64,000 nucleotides of DNA, from contig NZ_RRCM01000003.1 of assembly GCF_003862485.1 (NCBI RefSeq), positions 62,001 through 126,000 of the forward strand, read 5' to 3'. Below are positions 44,678 through 54,218 of this stretch, piece by piece (position 1 is the stretch's first letter; the number at the start of each line of letters is the position of its first letter). The stretch comes from Lachnoanaerobaculum orale (GTDB taxonomy: Bacteria; Bacillota; Clostridia; Lachnospirales; Lachnospiraceae). The notes below the pieces were generated by a model, which saw only the letters and a list, made by a program, of their open reading frames with translations, did no database searches and had not been told where the DNA came from. A program made the position numbers and the translations under genes.

Positions 44678-45436
44678 ATGATATTATACTTTAGTGCAAC
44701 AGGTAACGGAAAATATATTGCAGAGCAAATTGCAGCAGAAACTGATGATAAAGCTATATCCATAGTGGATTGTATTAGGGAAGGTAAATACTTATTTAAA
44801 GATGAAAAAATATTGGGTATTATAACTCCGACGTATTTTTGGAGGCTTCCAAGAATTGTAACGGAATTTTTAGAAAAATTTACAATAGAGAATTGCAAAT
44901 ATACTTTTCTTCTTGCGAGCTATGGTACTTCTACCGGACAGCTGGTAGCTATGGCAAGAGAAATTTTAAAAAGAAAAGGTCAAAAATTTGATGCATACTA
45001 CAGTGTGATAATGCCTGATACATGGACACCGATTTTTAATCTCTCAAATAAAGAGAGGGTAGAGCGGTGGCTAAATAAAGGAAAAGCTCAGCTTAAAACA
45101 GTTATTGAAAATATCAAATTAAAGAGATGCGGAGACTTTACCAAAAAGAAATTACCAAAGTTTGTGGCAGCATTACCGTCAGCATTTATGTATGCTACAG
45201 AAAGAAAGACAAAGAATTTATCTGTAAATAAGGATTTATGTATAGGATGTAAATTATGTGAGAAAAAATGTCCTGTCGGAGCAATAATTATGGAAGGTGA
45301 ACACCCGGTATGGAAAGATGAAGAATGTGAGATGTGTTTAGGTTGTCTACATAGATGTCCGAAGTTTGCAATAAGCTATGGCAGCGGAAGAAGCAACAAA
45401 CACGGACAATATAAGAATCCGTATACTAAGATATAA
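44678..45436 (+). CDS. EFR1-type flavodoxin-like plus two [4Fe-4S] ferredoxin protein
   Basis: This 252-aa protein has an N-terminal flavodoxin-like half (MILYFSATGNGKYIAEQIAA, TPTYFWRLPRIVTEF, YGTSTGQLVAMAREILKRKG) and a C-terminal double 4Fe-4S ferredoxin (CIGCKLCEKKCPVGAI and CEMCLGCLHRCPKFAI). The domain order matches EFR1-family electron transfer proteins common in anaerobes. Confidence 0.9.
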   Translation: MILYFSATGNGKYIAEQIAAETDDKAISIVDCIREGKYLFKDEKILGIITPTYFWRLPRIVTEFLEKFTIENCKYTFLLASYGTSTGQLVAMAREILKRKGQKFDAYYSVIMPDTWTPIFNLSNKERVERWLNKGKAQLKTVIENIKLKRCGDFTKKKLPKFVAALPSAFMYATERKTKNLSVNKDLCIGCKLCEKKCPVGAIIMEGEHPVWKDEECEMCLGCLHRCPKFAISYGSGRSNKHGQYKNPYTKI

Positions 45437-45555
45437 TGTCGGATAATAAGTTTAATCTTTGTATACAAAGCTATTGTACAGTTTATTTTTTCTATGTTAG
45501 AATCATATGGTTCTAAGAGTAAATACTCAATTTTTTAGGACTTAAGGGAGGAAAT

Positions 45556-47205
45556 GTGGACTTAAGTTATATAAGACCCAAGATTTTTGAAGCATTAAAA
45601 GGTTACACCGGAGAGCAGTTTGCAAAGGACTTGATTTCAGGTATTATAGTTGCAATTATTGCAATGCCGCTGTCGATAGCGCTTGCAATTGCATCAGGTG
45701 TAAATCCGGAGCAGGGACTTTATACGGCAGTGGTTGCAGGATTTTTTATCTCATTTTTAGGTGGAAGTATAGTACAAATAGGTGGACCTACAGCAGCATT
45801 TGTTATAATAATCTATGGTATAGTGGCTCAGTATGGCATGGCAGGACTTACAGTTGCCACCATAATGGCAGGATTTATGCTGATACTTATGGGAATCTTT
45901 AGACTTGGAGATTTGATAAAGTTTATACCGAAGACTATTACGGTAGGATTCACCTTTGGAATCGCTGTAAGTATAGTGGCAGGACAGATAAAAGACTTTT
46001 TCGGACTTGATATGGGAGCGGTGCCTGCAGAATTTGTGGAGAAGATGATTGCTCTTTTTAAGAACTTTCACACATTAAATATCGCAACTTTTTTAATAGG
46101 TCTTTTGGCGCTGCTTATTCAGATATTCTGGCCGAAGGTATCTAAAAAGATTCCGGGATCTTTGATTGCAATTATAGTTACAACTCTAATTGTAAAGTTC
46201 GGAAATCTTCCTGTAAAAACCATAGGAGATTTATATACTATAAAAGCCGGACTTCCAAAGTTTAGTGTACCGGATATATCACCTGAGCTTATCTCCTTGA
46301 TGATTTCACCTGCATTTACCATAGCAATATTGGCTGCCATAGAATCCCTTTTATCCTGTGTGGTTTCAGATACAATGACGGAGAGTCATCACAGTCCTAA
46401 TGCAGAGCTTATAGGACAGGGAGTCGGTAATATAATGTCTGCGCTCTTTGGAGGAATACCTGCTACCGGAGCTATTGCAAGAACCGCCGCCAATGTTAAA
46501 AACGGTGGAAGAACACCGATTGCAGGTATGATTCATGCAATTACACTTATGCTGATATTGTTATTCTTGATGCCATATGCATCGCTCATTCCTATGAGCT
46601 GTCTGGCTGCCATTCTTATTATAGTAGGCTACAATATGAGCGGATGGAGAAATGTGGTACATATAATAAAAACAGCACCTAAAAGTGATATTGCGGTTTT
46701 ATTGATTACTTTATTTTTAACGGTACTTTTTGACCTTGTAATGGCTATAAAGTTCGGTATGATTCTTGCGGCATTTCTTTTCCTAAAGCGTATGTCCGAT
46801 ATTGCAAATGTACGCCAATGGGTGGATAAATCAGACTCGGATGAGTATGCACTGAATTCCGACCTTAAGGCTGTACCTGAAAATACAATAGTCTATGAGA
46901 TTTTCGGAGCGTTATTTTTCGGTGCTACAAAAGATTTACTTAATATAGCAAATGAGGACGAAAAAAATGTACTGGTTCTTCGTATGAGAAATGTGCCTGC
47001 AATGGATATTTCAGGACTTGAAGCTTTGGAAGAATTACTTGGGATTTGCAAAAAAAGAAATATGACTTTAATATTGTCTCATGTAAATAAGCAACCGATG
47101 AAAGTAATGGAAAAGGCGGGATTCATAGAAAAAGCGGGAAGAGAAAACTTCTGTGAAAATATAAATAAAGCACTTGAAAGAGCCAAGGCTCTTGAGTGCA
47201 ATTAG
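45556..47205 (+). CDS. SulP-family anion permease with STAS domain
   Basis: This 549-aa protein starts at GTG 45,556 after GGGAGG; the nearby ATG 45,553 ... frame stops after three codons. It has about 10-12 membrane helices (IVAIIAMPLSIALAIASGVN, GGPTAAFVIIIYG, IAILAAIESLLSCVVSD) and a C-terminal STAS domain (about 440-545; VLVLRMRNVPAMDISGLEAL). SulP carriers move sulfate, bicarbonate or other anions; the substrate cannot be told here. Confidence 0.9.
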   Translation: MDLSYIRPKIFEALKGYTGEQFAKDLISGIIVAIIAMPLSIALAIASGVNPEQGLYTAVVAGFFISFLGGSIVQIGGPTAAFVIIIYGIVAQYGMAGLTVATIMAGFMLILMGIFRLGDLIKFIPKTITVGFTFGIAVSIVAGQIKDFFGLDMGAVPAEFVEKMIALFKNFHTLNIATFLIGLLALLIQIFWPKVSKKIPGSLIAIIVTTLIVKFGNLPVKTIGDLYTIKAGLPKFSVPDISPELISLMISPAFTIAILAAIESLLSCVVSDTMTESHHSPNAELIGQGVGNIMSALFGGIPATGAIARTAANVKNGGRTPIAGMIHAITLMLILLFLMPYASLIPMSCLAAILIIVGYNMSGWRNVVHIIKTAPKSDIAVLLITLFLTVLFDLVMAIKFGMILAAFLFLKRMSDIANVRQWVDKSDSDEYALNSDLKAVPENTIVYEIFGALFFGATKDLLNIANEDEKNVLVLRMRNVPAMDISGLEALEELLGICKKRNMTLILSHVNKQPMKVMEKAGFIEKAGRENFCENINKALERAKALECN

Positions 47206-47298
47206 TATTTCTGATTTGTAAAAAAAGAGTTATAATCTAAATACTATTTCATATCAACGCTCAAATATATTGATAGTAATTAAGTAAGAGGAGAATAT

Positions 47299-47925
47299 AT
47301 GAACGAGAACTTAAAAAAGAGAAATGAAGTGTTGGCAGATACCGTAATCAAGGGTCTTAAATCCAGAAATATGACAGGGTATTATGCAAAGGATAAGGAA
47401 GAAGCACTTAAGATTGCTCTTGAGCTTATCCCTGAAAACAGTAAGATTGCAATGGGAGGTTGCATGAGTGCGCATGAAATCGGTTTGATTTGTGCACTTG
47501 AGCAGGGCAACTATAATTATATGGACAGAGCCAAGATGGAACCTAGAGAAGCTCTTTTGGCGGCTTATGATGTGGATATATTTCTTTCAAGCGCCAATGC
47601 TATGACAGATGACGGAGTGCTTGTAAATATTGACGGGAACTCAAACCGTGTATCATGTATTGCACAGGGACCGAAAAAGGTTGTTTTTATAGTCGGAATC
47701 AATAAGATATGTTCAGACATCGACAGTGCCATGAAGCGTGCCAGAAATGTTGCGGCTACCGCAAATACGCAGAGATTTGATATAAATACTCCTTGCAAGA
47801 TTACAGGAAAATGCTCGGACTGTAAATCACCTGATACTATCTGCTGCCAGTTTTTGATTACAAGATATTCACGCCACAAAGACAGAATACATGTAATCTT
47901 GGTTAATGATAGTTTGGGATTTTAA
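47299..47925 (+). CDS. LUD-domain protein (LutC/YkgG-like)
   Basis: This 208-aa protein has MGGCMSAHEIGLICALEQGN, DIFLSSANAMTDDGVLVNID and VFIVGINKICSDIDSAMKRA, the LUD domain of lactate-utilisation proteins, plus a Cys-rich stretch CKITGKCSDCKSPDTICCQF. It stands alone rather than with LutA/LutB genes, as do many LUD proteins in Clostridia. Role unknown. AGAGGAGA precedes the start. Confidence 0.87.
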   Translation: MNENLKKRNEVLADTVIKGLKSRNMTGYYAKDKEEALKIALELIPENSKIAMGGCMSAHEIGLICALEQGNYNYMDRAKMEPREALLAAYDVDIFLSSANAMTDDGVLVNIDGNSNRVSCIAQGPKKVVFIVGINKICSDIDSAMKRARNVAATANTQRFDINTPCKITGKCSDCKSPDTICCQFLITRYSRHKDRIHVILVNDSLGF

Positions 47926-47947
47926 AAGTGTGTAATATATAAAATAT

Positions 47948-47994
47948 GTACCCTCTTTACCGAATAAAACGGTAAGGAGGGTAATTTTATATGC
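47948..47994 (+). terminator. Terminator after the LUD gene
   Basis: TACCCTC-TTTACCG pairs with CGGTAAG-GAGGGTA around AATAAAA, followed by ATTTTAT. Confidence 0.85.
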
Positions 47995-48507
47995 TGTAGT
48001 TATGAATACAAGGTGAAAGCAATATAATCGTATGAAAATAAGTAATTAAAGAAATTTAGGACAGGATTAAAACGTGAGTTCTTTATTATAAAATTCAAGA
48101 GAGGGTATGCATAGAAGAGGTCTGCGAGTTCTATACCTTAAAAATAAGGATAAATGCCTATACGATATCAGAAACTACAGCTTATTAAGCAAGATAAAAC
48201 TTGGAGATATATAACCAATCATAAAGACATAAATAGGGATATAAAGTATGAAAGCAGTTTAAAATAACAGTAATAACTATTGATAAAAAACTAACAAAAA
48301 TATGTTTTAAATAAAATATTGACATTTAATTTGTATGTGATAAAATACAAATAACAGATATGGAACGCGTTCCACAAAGAGAGACAAAAATAAAATTGCC
48401 AATATTTACTATAATAATATATAAAAATTGGATGATTTATCGATATCTTTGTGAAAGCATGAGGTTTTGCTACTGCGGTAGTAATCAATTATTGAGGAGG
48501 TTATATA
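47995..48507 (+). promoter_or_regulatory. Control region of the fructoside operon (promoter, LacI-type operator)
   Basis: The first 300 bases hold nothing I recognise. TTGACA (48,319-48,324), 16 bases and TAAAAT (48,341-48,346) form a promoter. Just after it is the perfect 14-base palindrome TGGAACGCGTTCCA (48,361-48,374), a LacI/GalR-type site placed where a bound repressor blocks transcription. The leader after it is about 130 bases long, ending in TTGAGGAGG. Confidence 0.8.
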
Positions 48508-49836
48508 ATGAAAAAAGTTTTAACAACTTTAGGTGTTTTGGCACTTGGCGGTATGCTGGCGGCTTGTGGAAATAATGCCGGTGCGACAAAGCAGGCGGAT
48601 GCAAGCAGTGAAGGAAGTTCACAGGCTGCAGAGAGTAAGAGTGCAGACGGTGTTACCAATGTAACTATTTGGAGCCCGACAGATACTGCAGCTATTGAGG
48701 CTTGGTGGGTAGAGAAGATTGATCAGTGGAATAAGGAGAATCCTGATATTCAGGTAAAGAGAGAGGCTATAGACAGAGCTGATGCATATGCTTATGAGAA
48801 TAAGATTACAACAGCTACAACCTCAGGAAATCTTCCTGATATTCTATATGTAGACGGACCTATGGTTTCATACTATGCGGCAAACGGCATTACAGTTCCG
48901 CTTGACAGTTATTTCCCTGCGGATGATCTTAAGGACTTTATGCCAAGTACGGTACAGGCCGATACATATGACGGCAAGCTTTATGCAATAGCCCCTACAG
49001 AGTCATCGGTAGCACTTTTCTATAATAAGGACTATCTTGATAAGGCAGGTATACCATATCCTTCAGATACAGATATTAAGCAGGCCTGGACATGGAGCCA
49101 GTTCCTTGACAATGCAAAGAAACTTACAACATCCGATTATGTAGGAACAAATATTATTATGGACAAGGGTGAGGGAATTATCTATGCACTCGGTTCATTC
49201 TTTACAGAAGCCGGAGCACAGTTTGTAAGTGACGACGGATCTAAAGCTGACGGATATGTAAATTCGGATGCAAGTGTTAAGGCGGCAGAGTATCTCAATG
49301 AGTTCATTAAGAACGGATACGCAAATCTTGATCCTGTAAAGGATGAATTCCTTAACGGTAAAGCCGCTACATTACTTGGAGGTTCATGGAATATAGCAGA
49401 TCTTGAAAAGTCAAATCTTAACTGGGGTGTTTCATACTTCCCTGTAGCGGATGACGGAAAGGCTGTATCTCCTACAGGAGACTGGGCGGCAGCTATCACA
49501 AAGGATTCTAAGAATCCTGATGCGGCAGGTAAGTTCTTACAGTGGGCAATGAACAGCGATAATATTGCATCTTATGCAAGTGCGGTTGCAAAACCTGCAT
49601 CAAGAACATCATCTTATGATAAGATGGAAGGCTGGGACAGCGGTGCAAGAGCACTTATGAAGTGGCAGTTACAGAATACAGGTGTATCAAGACCAAGAAC
49701 ACCTTCATACTCAGTACTTTCAACAGATTTCTCAACAGCTATGCTCAATATATTCTCAGGTTCGGACGCTAAGGAAGAGCTTGACAATGTAGCAAAGAAC
49801 TTTGATGAGAATTATGAAATGTACTATAAGAAATAA
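48508..49836 (+). CDS. Sugar ABC transporter substrate-binding lipoprotein
   Basis: This 442-aa protein has a lipoprotein signal (LGGMLAACGNN) and a Ser/Ala linker. A family 1 extracellular solute-binding fold follows: TNVTIWSPTDTAAIEAWWVE, SGNLPDILYVDG, LYAIAPTESSVALFYNKDYL and GDWAAAITKDSKNPDAAGKF. With the GH32 enzyme in the same operon it most likely binds sucrose or short fructans. A hairpin after it separates it from the permeases, so it can be made in excess. Confidence 0.92.
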   Translation: MKKVLTTLGVLALGGMLAACGNNAGATKQADASSEGSSQAAESKSADGVTNVTIWSPTDTAAIEAWWVEKIDQWNKENPDIQVKREAIDRADAYAYENKITTATTSGNLPDILYVDGPMVSYYAANGITVPLDSYFPADDLKDFMPSTVQADTYDGKLYAIAPTESSVALFYNKDYLDKAGIPYPSDTDIKQAWTWSQFLDNAKKLTTSDYVGTNIIMDKGEGIIYALGSFFTEAGAQFVSDDGSKADGYVNSDASVKAAEYLNEFIKNGYANLDPVKDEFLNGKAATLLGGSWNIADLEKSNLNWGVSYFPVADDGKAVSPTGDWAAAITKDSKNPDAAGKFLQWAMNSDNIASYASAVAKPASRTSSYDKMEGWDSGARALMKWQLQNTGVSRPRTPSYSVLSTDFSTAMLNIFSGSDAKEELDNVAKNFDENYEMYYKK

Positions 49837-49856
49837 TTTCATACTATTGTAGTTTG

Positions 49857-49884
49857 GAAGGCTTGGCATATTGCCAAGCCTTTT
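49857..49884 (+). terminator. Intercistronic hairpin after the binding-protein gene
   Basis: AAGGCTTGGCA (49,858-49,868) pairs with TGCCAAGCCTT (49,872-49,882) plus TT. It is a partial terminator or mRNA-stabilising hairpin, giving more binding protein than permease. Confidence 0.8.
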
Positions 49885-49900
49885 GTAGAAAGGAAGTAAT

Positions 49901-50800
49901 ATGGAGGCCAAGCTAAGTAAAAAGAGTAAAAGAGAATACGGTGATAATTTGGCAGGATTTATAATGTCCTCACCTGCACTTATTCTTTTGATTGCTTTTT
50001 TGATAATTCCGATTATATATACAGTTTACTATTCATTCTTTACTTATCAGGTAGTGCGTCCTGATAATATAAAATTCAATGCTCTTAACAACTATGCAAA
50101 ACTTTTCAAAGATGCAAACTTTTATGTAGCGTTGAAAAATACAATATATTTTACAGTTATTGTAGTACCTGTGCAGTGTATATTGGCATTGGTTCTTGCA
50201 CTTATGGTATCAAGTAAGAAAAAAGGTGTCGCAGTATTCAGAACACTTTATTACAGTCCACAGATAACATCAATGGTAATTATCGCTGTACTTTGGACAA
50301 TACTTTATAACTCTAATGCCAATACAGGACTTATAAATGCATTTTTAAAGAGCATAGGTTTACAGCCTATTGACTTTTTGAACAATCCGAAGACGGCTAT
50401 GAATTCTATTATATTCATGTCGGCTTGGCAGGGTGCGGGATATCAAATGATGATCTTTATTGCAGGACTTAATGCTATACCTACAGAGCAGTATGAGGCT
50501 GCAAGTGTGGACGGAGCGGACTGGTTTGCAAAGCTTATATATGTAACTCTTCCGGGACTTATAAATACGATTAAATATGTACTTATGATAACACTTATAC
50601 AGGCTATGAAGCTCTTTACTCAGCCATATATTATGACAAAGGGCGGACCGAGAAATGCTACAAAGACATTAGTTTTTTACATATATGAGCAAGGTTTTCA
50701 AAAGGGTAATTTCGGTTATGCCTGCAGTATAGCTACGGTGTTCTTTATTATAGTTGTTACACTGTCAATTGTGGTTAAAAGGATAAGTAAGACAAATTAG
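49901..50800 (+). CDS. Sugar ABC transporter permease (MalF-type)
   Basis: This 299-aa protein has six helices, with the EAA loop QYEAASVDGADWFAKLIYVT then LPGLINTIKYVLM. It is one half of the CUT1 sugar import channel. The ATPase is not in the operon, so a shared MsmK-type ATPase encoded elsewhere is implied. Eight bases separate it from the next gene. Confidence 0.92.
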   Translation: MEAKLSKKSKREYGDNLAGFIMSSPALILLIAFLIIPIIYTVYYSFFTYQVVRPDNIKFNALNNYAKLFKDANFYVALKNTIYFTVIVVPVQCILALVLALMVSSKKKGVAVFRTLYYSPQITSMVIIAVLWTILYNSNANTGLINAFLKSIGLQPIDFLNNPKTAMNSIIFMSAWQGAGYQMMIFIAGLNAIPTEQYEAASVDGADWFAKLIYVTLPGLINTIKYVLMITLIQAMKLFTQPYIMTKGGPRNATKTLVFYIYEQGFQKGNFGYACSIATVFFIIVVTLSIVVKRISKTN

Positions 50801-50808
50801 GAGGGAAT

Positions 50809-51654
50809 ATGAATAATAAAAAGATAAATAAAGTGCTTGGTAATGTTATATTTTACCTCGGCAATATTGTAGTGGGTCTTATATTTGTATCTCCGCTTCT
50901 GTGGATGCTTGCTTCATCATTTAAGCCTGAACTTGAGATCTTCTCAAACTTGAACTCACTTTCTACTTTTGTACCTGCTCATTTTACTTTGCAAAACTAT
51001 GTTGAGGTATTTCAAAGATTAAAAGTATTCACAATATTAAAGAATACTTTGGTTTATATAGGGATAGTACTTTTTGGCGATTTGTTACTGGGCTCAATGT
51101 TCGGTTATGCACTTGCCAAATTAAAGTACAGATTTAGAGGTATAAGTCTTACGCTTGTAATAGCGCTTATGTCAATGCCGGTTGAAGCTATTATACTTCC
51201 GATGTATATTGAGATGGCACAAATCGGCTGGGTAAATACAATGCTCGGTCTTACAATTCCGTTTATGATGAATTGCTTTTCTATATATATGTTCTATTCA
51301 TACTTTATCAGTATACCTGACGAGCTTATAGAAGCTGCAAAGGTAGACGGATGCGGACCTATAAGAACATATTTCAGTATAGTTATGCCTATATCAAAGA
51401 CTGTATTTGCTACAGTGTTTATACTTGATTTTGTATCAAGATGGAATGACTTTATGTGGCCTTTCCTTATTACTACCGGAGAGGAAAAGAGAACGGTGCA
51501 GCTTGCAGTACAGATATTTGTGGGAGTAAGCCCTATACACTACGGTGTTATTATGGCGGTATTGACACTTGCATCAATTCCTATGATTATAATGTATATA
51601 TTCATGCAGAAATTTTATGTAGAAGGTATTGCATCTACAGGAATTAAGGGTTAA
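50809..51654 (+). CDS. Sugar ABC transporter permease (MalG-type)
   Basis: This 281-aa protein has six helices, with the EAA loop LIEAAKVDGCGPIRTYFSIV then MPISKTVFATVFI. It is the second CUT1 permease and partner of the previous gene. GGAGGG precedes the start. Confidence 0.92.
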   Translation: MNNKKINKVLGNVIFYLGNIVVGLIFVSPLLWMLASSFKPELEIFSNLNSLSTFVPAHFTLQNYVEVFQRLKVFTILKNTLVYIGIVLFGDLLLGSMFGYALAKLKYRFRGISLTLVIALMSMPVEAIILPMYIEMAQIGWVNTMLGLTIPFMMNCFSIYMFYSYFISIPDELIEAAKVDGCGPIRTYFSIVMPISKTVFATVFILDFVSRWNDFMWPFLITTGEEKRTVQLAVQIFVGVSPIHYGVIMAVLTLASIPMIIMYIFMQKFYVEGIASTGIKG

Positions 51655-51685
51655 ATTTTAACTTGAATATGTAGATGGAGGGGTT

Positions 51686-52693
51686 ATGTCAAGTATACAG
51701 GAGGTTGCAAAGAAGGCAGGAGTAGGAGTAGGAACGGTATCAAGAGTAATCAATGACAGCGGTTATGTCTCGGATAAAACCAGAAAAAAAGTGGAAGATG
51801 TTATAGCGGAGCTTAATTATAAGCCGAATGAACTTGCCAGAAATCTTTTCAGAAATAAAACCAATATTGTGGCGGTGATTACACCGGCTATAGGAAATCC
51901 GTACTATGCTACTCTTTACAGTGCGGTTGAAAACAGACTCAGAAAGTATGGCTATAAGACAATGCTTTGTAATACTATCGGAGAAGCTACAAATGAGGAA
52001 GCGTACCTTGAGATGCTGGAGAGAAATATGGTGGACGGAATAATCACGGGAACACATACACTTGATTACAGTATCTATAAAAAGCTGAAGGGTCCGATAG
52101 TAGGATTTGATACTCCTAAATTAAATGATGATATTTTGGTGGTAACTGTGGACCATGAAAAAGGCGGTAAGTTGGCGGCAAAGGCTTTGATAGAGAGCGG
52201 TTGTAAGGAAGTATTACAATTTAGCGACGCAACTACCAAGAACTATCCGTTTATAAAGAGACATAGGGCATTTGCAAAGGAGATAAAAAAAGCGGGAATT
52301 ACAGCCCGAGAGTATAAACCGCTTATGGACAGGTTTGACTATGAGTATATTGAGGAAAATATAGAAGAGGCATTCAAACTTTATCCGAATGTTGACGGTA
52401 TATTTGCAACCGATACTCATGCGCTTTTATATATGAAAAAGGCATTAAGCCTTGGCAAGAGAATTCCACAAGATTTGAAAATAGTGGCATATGACGGAAC
52501 TTTTATACTGGACACAGCATATCCGAGTCTCAGTGCCATAGTTCAGCCGATTGATGAGCTTGCAAAGGCGGCTGTGGACAGTCTGCATGCTATTATAGAA
52601 GGCGAGAGGGTGGACAGAAAAACAAAAGTACTTGATATATACTTTAGACAGGGAATGACTACAAACAGGAAAGAAGATTTATATGAACAATAA
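51686..52693 (+). CDS. LacI-family transcriptional regulator of the fructoside operon
   Basis: This 335-aa protein has an N-terminal LacI HTH (MSSIQEVAKKAGVGVGTVSR then VINDSGYVSDKTRKKVEDVI), hinge and sugar-binding domain (VAVITPAIGNPYYATLYSAV, VDGIFATDTHALLYMKKALS). The likely target is TGGAACGCGTTCCA at 48,361. It lies inside the operon and overlaps the GH32 gene by 11 bases. Confidence 0.92.
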   Translation: MSSIQEVAKKAGVGVGTVSRVINDSGYVSDKTRKKVEDVIAELNYKPNELARNLFRNKTNIVAVITPAIGNPYYATLYSAVENRLRKYGYKTMLCNTIGEATNEEAYLEMLERNMVDGIITGTHTLDYSIYKKLKGPIVGFDTPKLNDDILVVTVDHEKGGKLAAKALIESGCKEVLQFSDATTKNYPFIKRHRAFAKEIKKAGITAREYKPLMDRFDYEYIEENIEEAFKLYPNVDGIFATDTHALLYMKKALSLGKRIPQDLKIVAYDGTFILDTAYPSLSAIVQPIDELAKAAVDSLHAIIEGERVDRKTKVLDIYFRQGMTTNRKEDLYEQ

Positions 52694-54113
52694 AGAAAGA
52701 GCTGACGAATATTTCAGAGAAAATAAATCAAAAATAAAGGACATTGACAGACCGGTGTACCATTTTACGCCTGATATCGGTTGGATGAACGACCCGAACG
52801 GTTTTTCATATTTTGACGGCGAATATCATCTGTTCTATCAGTATAATCCATATGATATAAAATGGGGGCCGATGCACTGGGGGCATGCAAAGAGTAAAGA
52901 CTTTGTAGACTGGGAAAGATTGCCTGTGGCATTGGCACCTGATGATGAAATAAAGGGACAGTGCTTTTCAGGTACAGCTATAGTTGAAGGGGATAAGCAC
53001 ACATTGATATATACTCTTCACAATGACGATAAAGAAGAGCAGGCTGTAGCCATAGGTGACGGAACCGAATATAAATGTATTTCAAATGAAGCTGCGATTA
53101 AGACGGAAGATTTACCGGAGGGTTTTAGCGGAGTTGACTTTAGAGACCCTAAGATATGGAAGGAAGACGACATATACTATTGTATAGTAAGTGCCAAAAA
53201 TGACGAGGGTCTTGGAACTATACTTTTGTTTGAATCAAAGGACTTGCTTGAATGGAAGTATGTAGGAATACTCTTTGAGAACGACGGAAAGTACGGTAAG
53301 ATGTGGGAATGCCCGGATTTTTTTATGCTTGGTAAGAAATATGTACTTGTAATTTCTGTAATGGAGATGAAAGCAAAGAAGAGGAAGTACTTTAACGGAC
53401 ATCAGGTAATATACTTTGTCGGAGATTATGATAAGAAAAGTCATAAGTTTATTCCAGATACCAAGGGAAAGACTCTTGACTTCGGATTTGATTACTATGC
53501 TCCGCAAAGCTTGTATGCAGACGGTAGGACTTTATCAGTTGCGTGGCTTCATGACTGGGGCAATGATTTGACTCCTGAAGGTGCGAAGTGGTGCGGACAG
53601 ATGACTTACCCGAGGGAGATTATACTTAATGGTAAGAATATTTATCAGATGCCGGCAAAGGAGCTTGAAAGTGATTATAAAAACAGATATAGTACAAGTT
53701 TTACTTTAAATAAAAATGAAAAATATGTAGATGAGGATTTGAACTCAAGAGTTGCAAGATTTGACTTTGATATTACAAATGTTGATGCAAACAAGCTTAC
53801 TATATTCTTTGCGGCTGATGATGATTACAATTCATTTATAAAGATAAATATGAAAAAGCGAACCGCAAAGTTTTCAAGGAGATTTTCTTATCTTTCCAAA
53901 GATGCAATGGATGAGAGAAAGATAGATATAGATATTTGTGACGGAAAGCTGTCTTTGTGTGTTCTGATTGACAGATATAGCATTGAGATTTTTATTAACA
54001 ACGGAAAACAGGTCCTTACATCAAGGATTTATACACCGCTTGATGCAAATGAGATAAGATTCTTGGCTGACGGCAAGGTAGATATCAATGTATGTAAAAA
54101 TGAGATAGAGTAA
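52683..54113 (+). CDS. GH32 beta-fructofuranosidase (sucrose or fructan hydrolase), intracellular
   Basis: This 476-aa protein has the GH32 signature with nucleophile Asp in GWMNDPNGFSYFDGEYHLFY, the transition-state Asp in FRDPKIW and the acid/base Glu in MWECPDFFML. A C-terminal beta-sandwich follows (about 330-476). There is no signal peptide, so it acts on sugars brought in by the ABC transporter, releasing fructose. Sucrose, sucrose-6-phosphate and short inulin-type sugars are all possible substrates; the ABC rather than PTS partner favours unphosphorylated ones. Confidence 0.92.
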   Translation: MNNKERADEYFRENKSKIKDIDRPVYHFTPDIGWMNDPNGFSYFDGEYHLFYQYNPYDIKWGPMHWGHAKSKDFVDWERLPVALAPDDEIKGQCFSGTAIVEGDKHTLIYTLHNDDKEEQAVAIGDGTEYKCISNEAAIKTEDLPEGFSGVDFRDPKIWKEDDIYYCIVSAKNDEGLGTILLFESKDLLEWKYVGILFENDGKYGKMWECPDFFMLGKKYVLVISVMEMKAKKRKYFNGHQVIYFVGDYDKKSHKFIPDTKGKTLDFGFDYYAPQSLYADGRTLSVAWLHDWGNDLTPEGAKWCGQMTYPREIILNGKNIYQMPAKELESDYKNRYSTSFTLNKNEKYVDEDLNSRVARFDFDITNVDANKLTIFFAADDDYNSFIKINMKKRTAKFSRRFSYLSKDAMDERKIDIDICDGKLSLCVLIDRYSIEIFINNGKQVLTSRIYTPLDANEIRFLADGKVDINVCKNEIE

Positions 54114-54218
54114 TTTATAATAAAAAGAAATCGCTTATAGTACTTGAACATGTTGATACAAAAATGTTAATATAATACATAACAGTATTAAAATCGTTTT
54201 GTGATTTTGGAGGTGTTT

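Noticed and set aside
48107-48214. 35-codon frame starting MHRRGLRVLYLKNKDK in the gap before the sugar operon
   Set aside because: The purine-rich stretch is only about two bases from the ATG and there is no family likeness; kept as non-coding.
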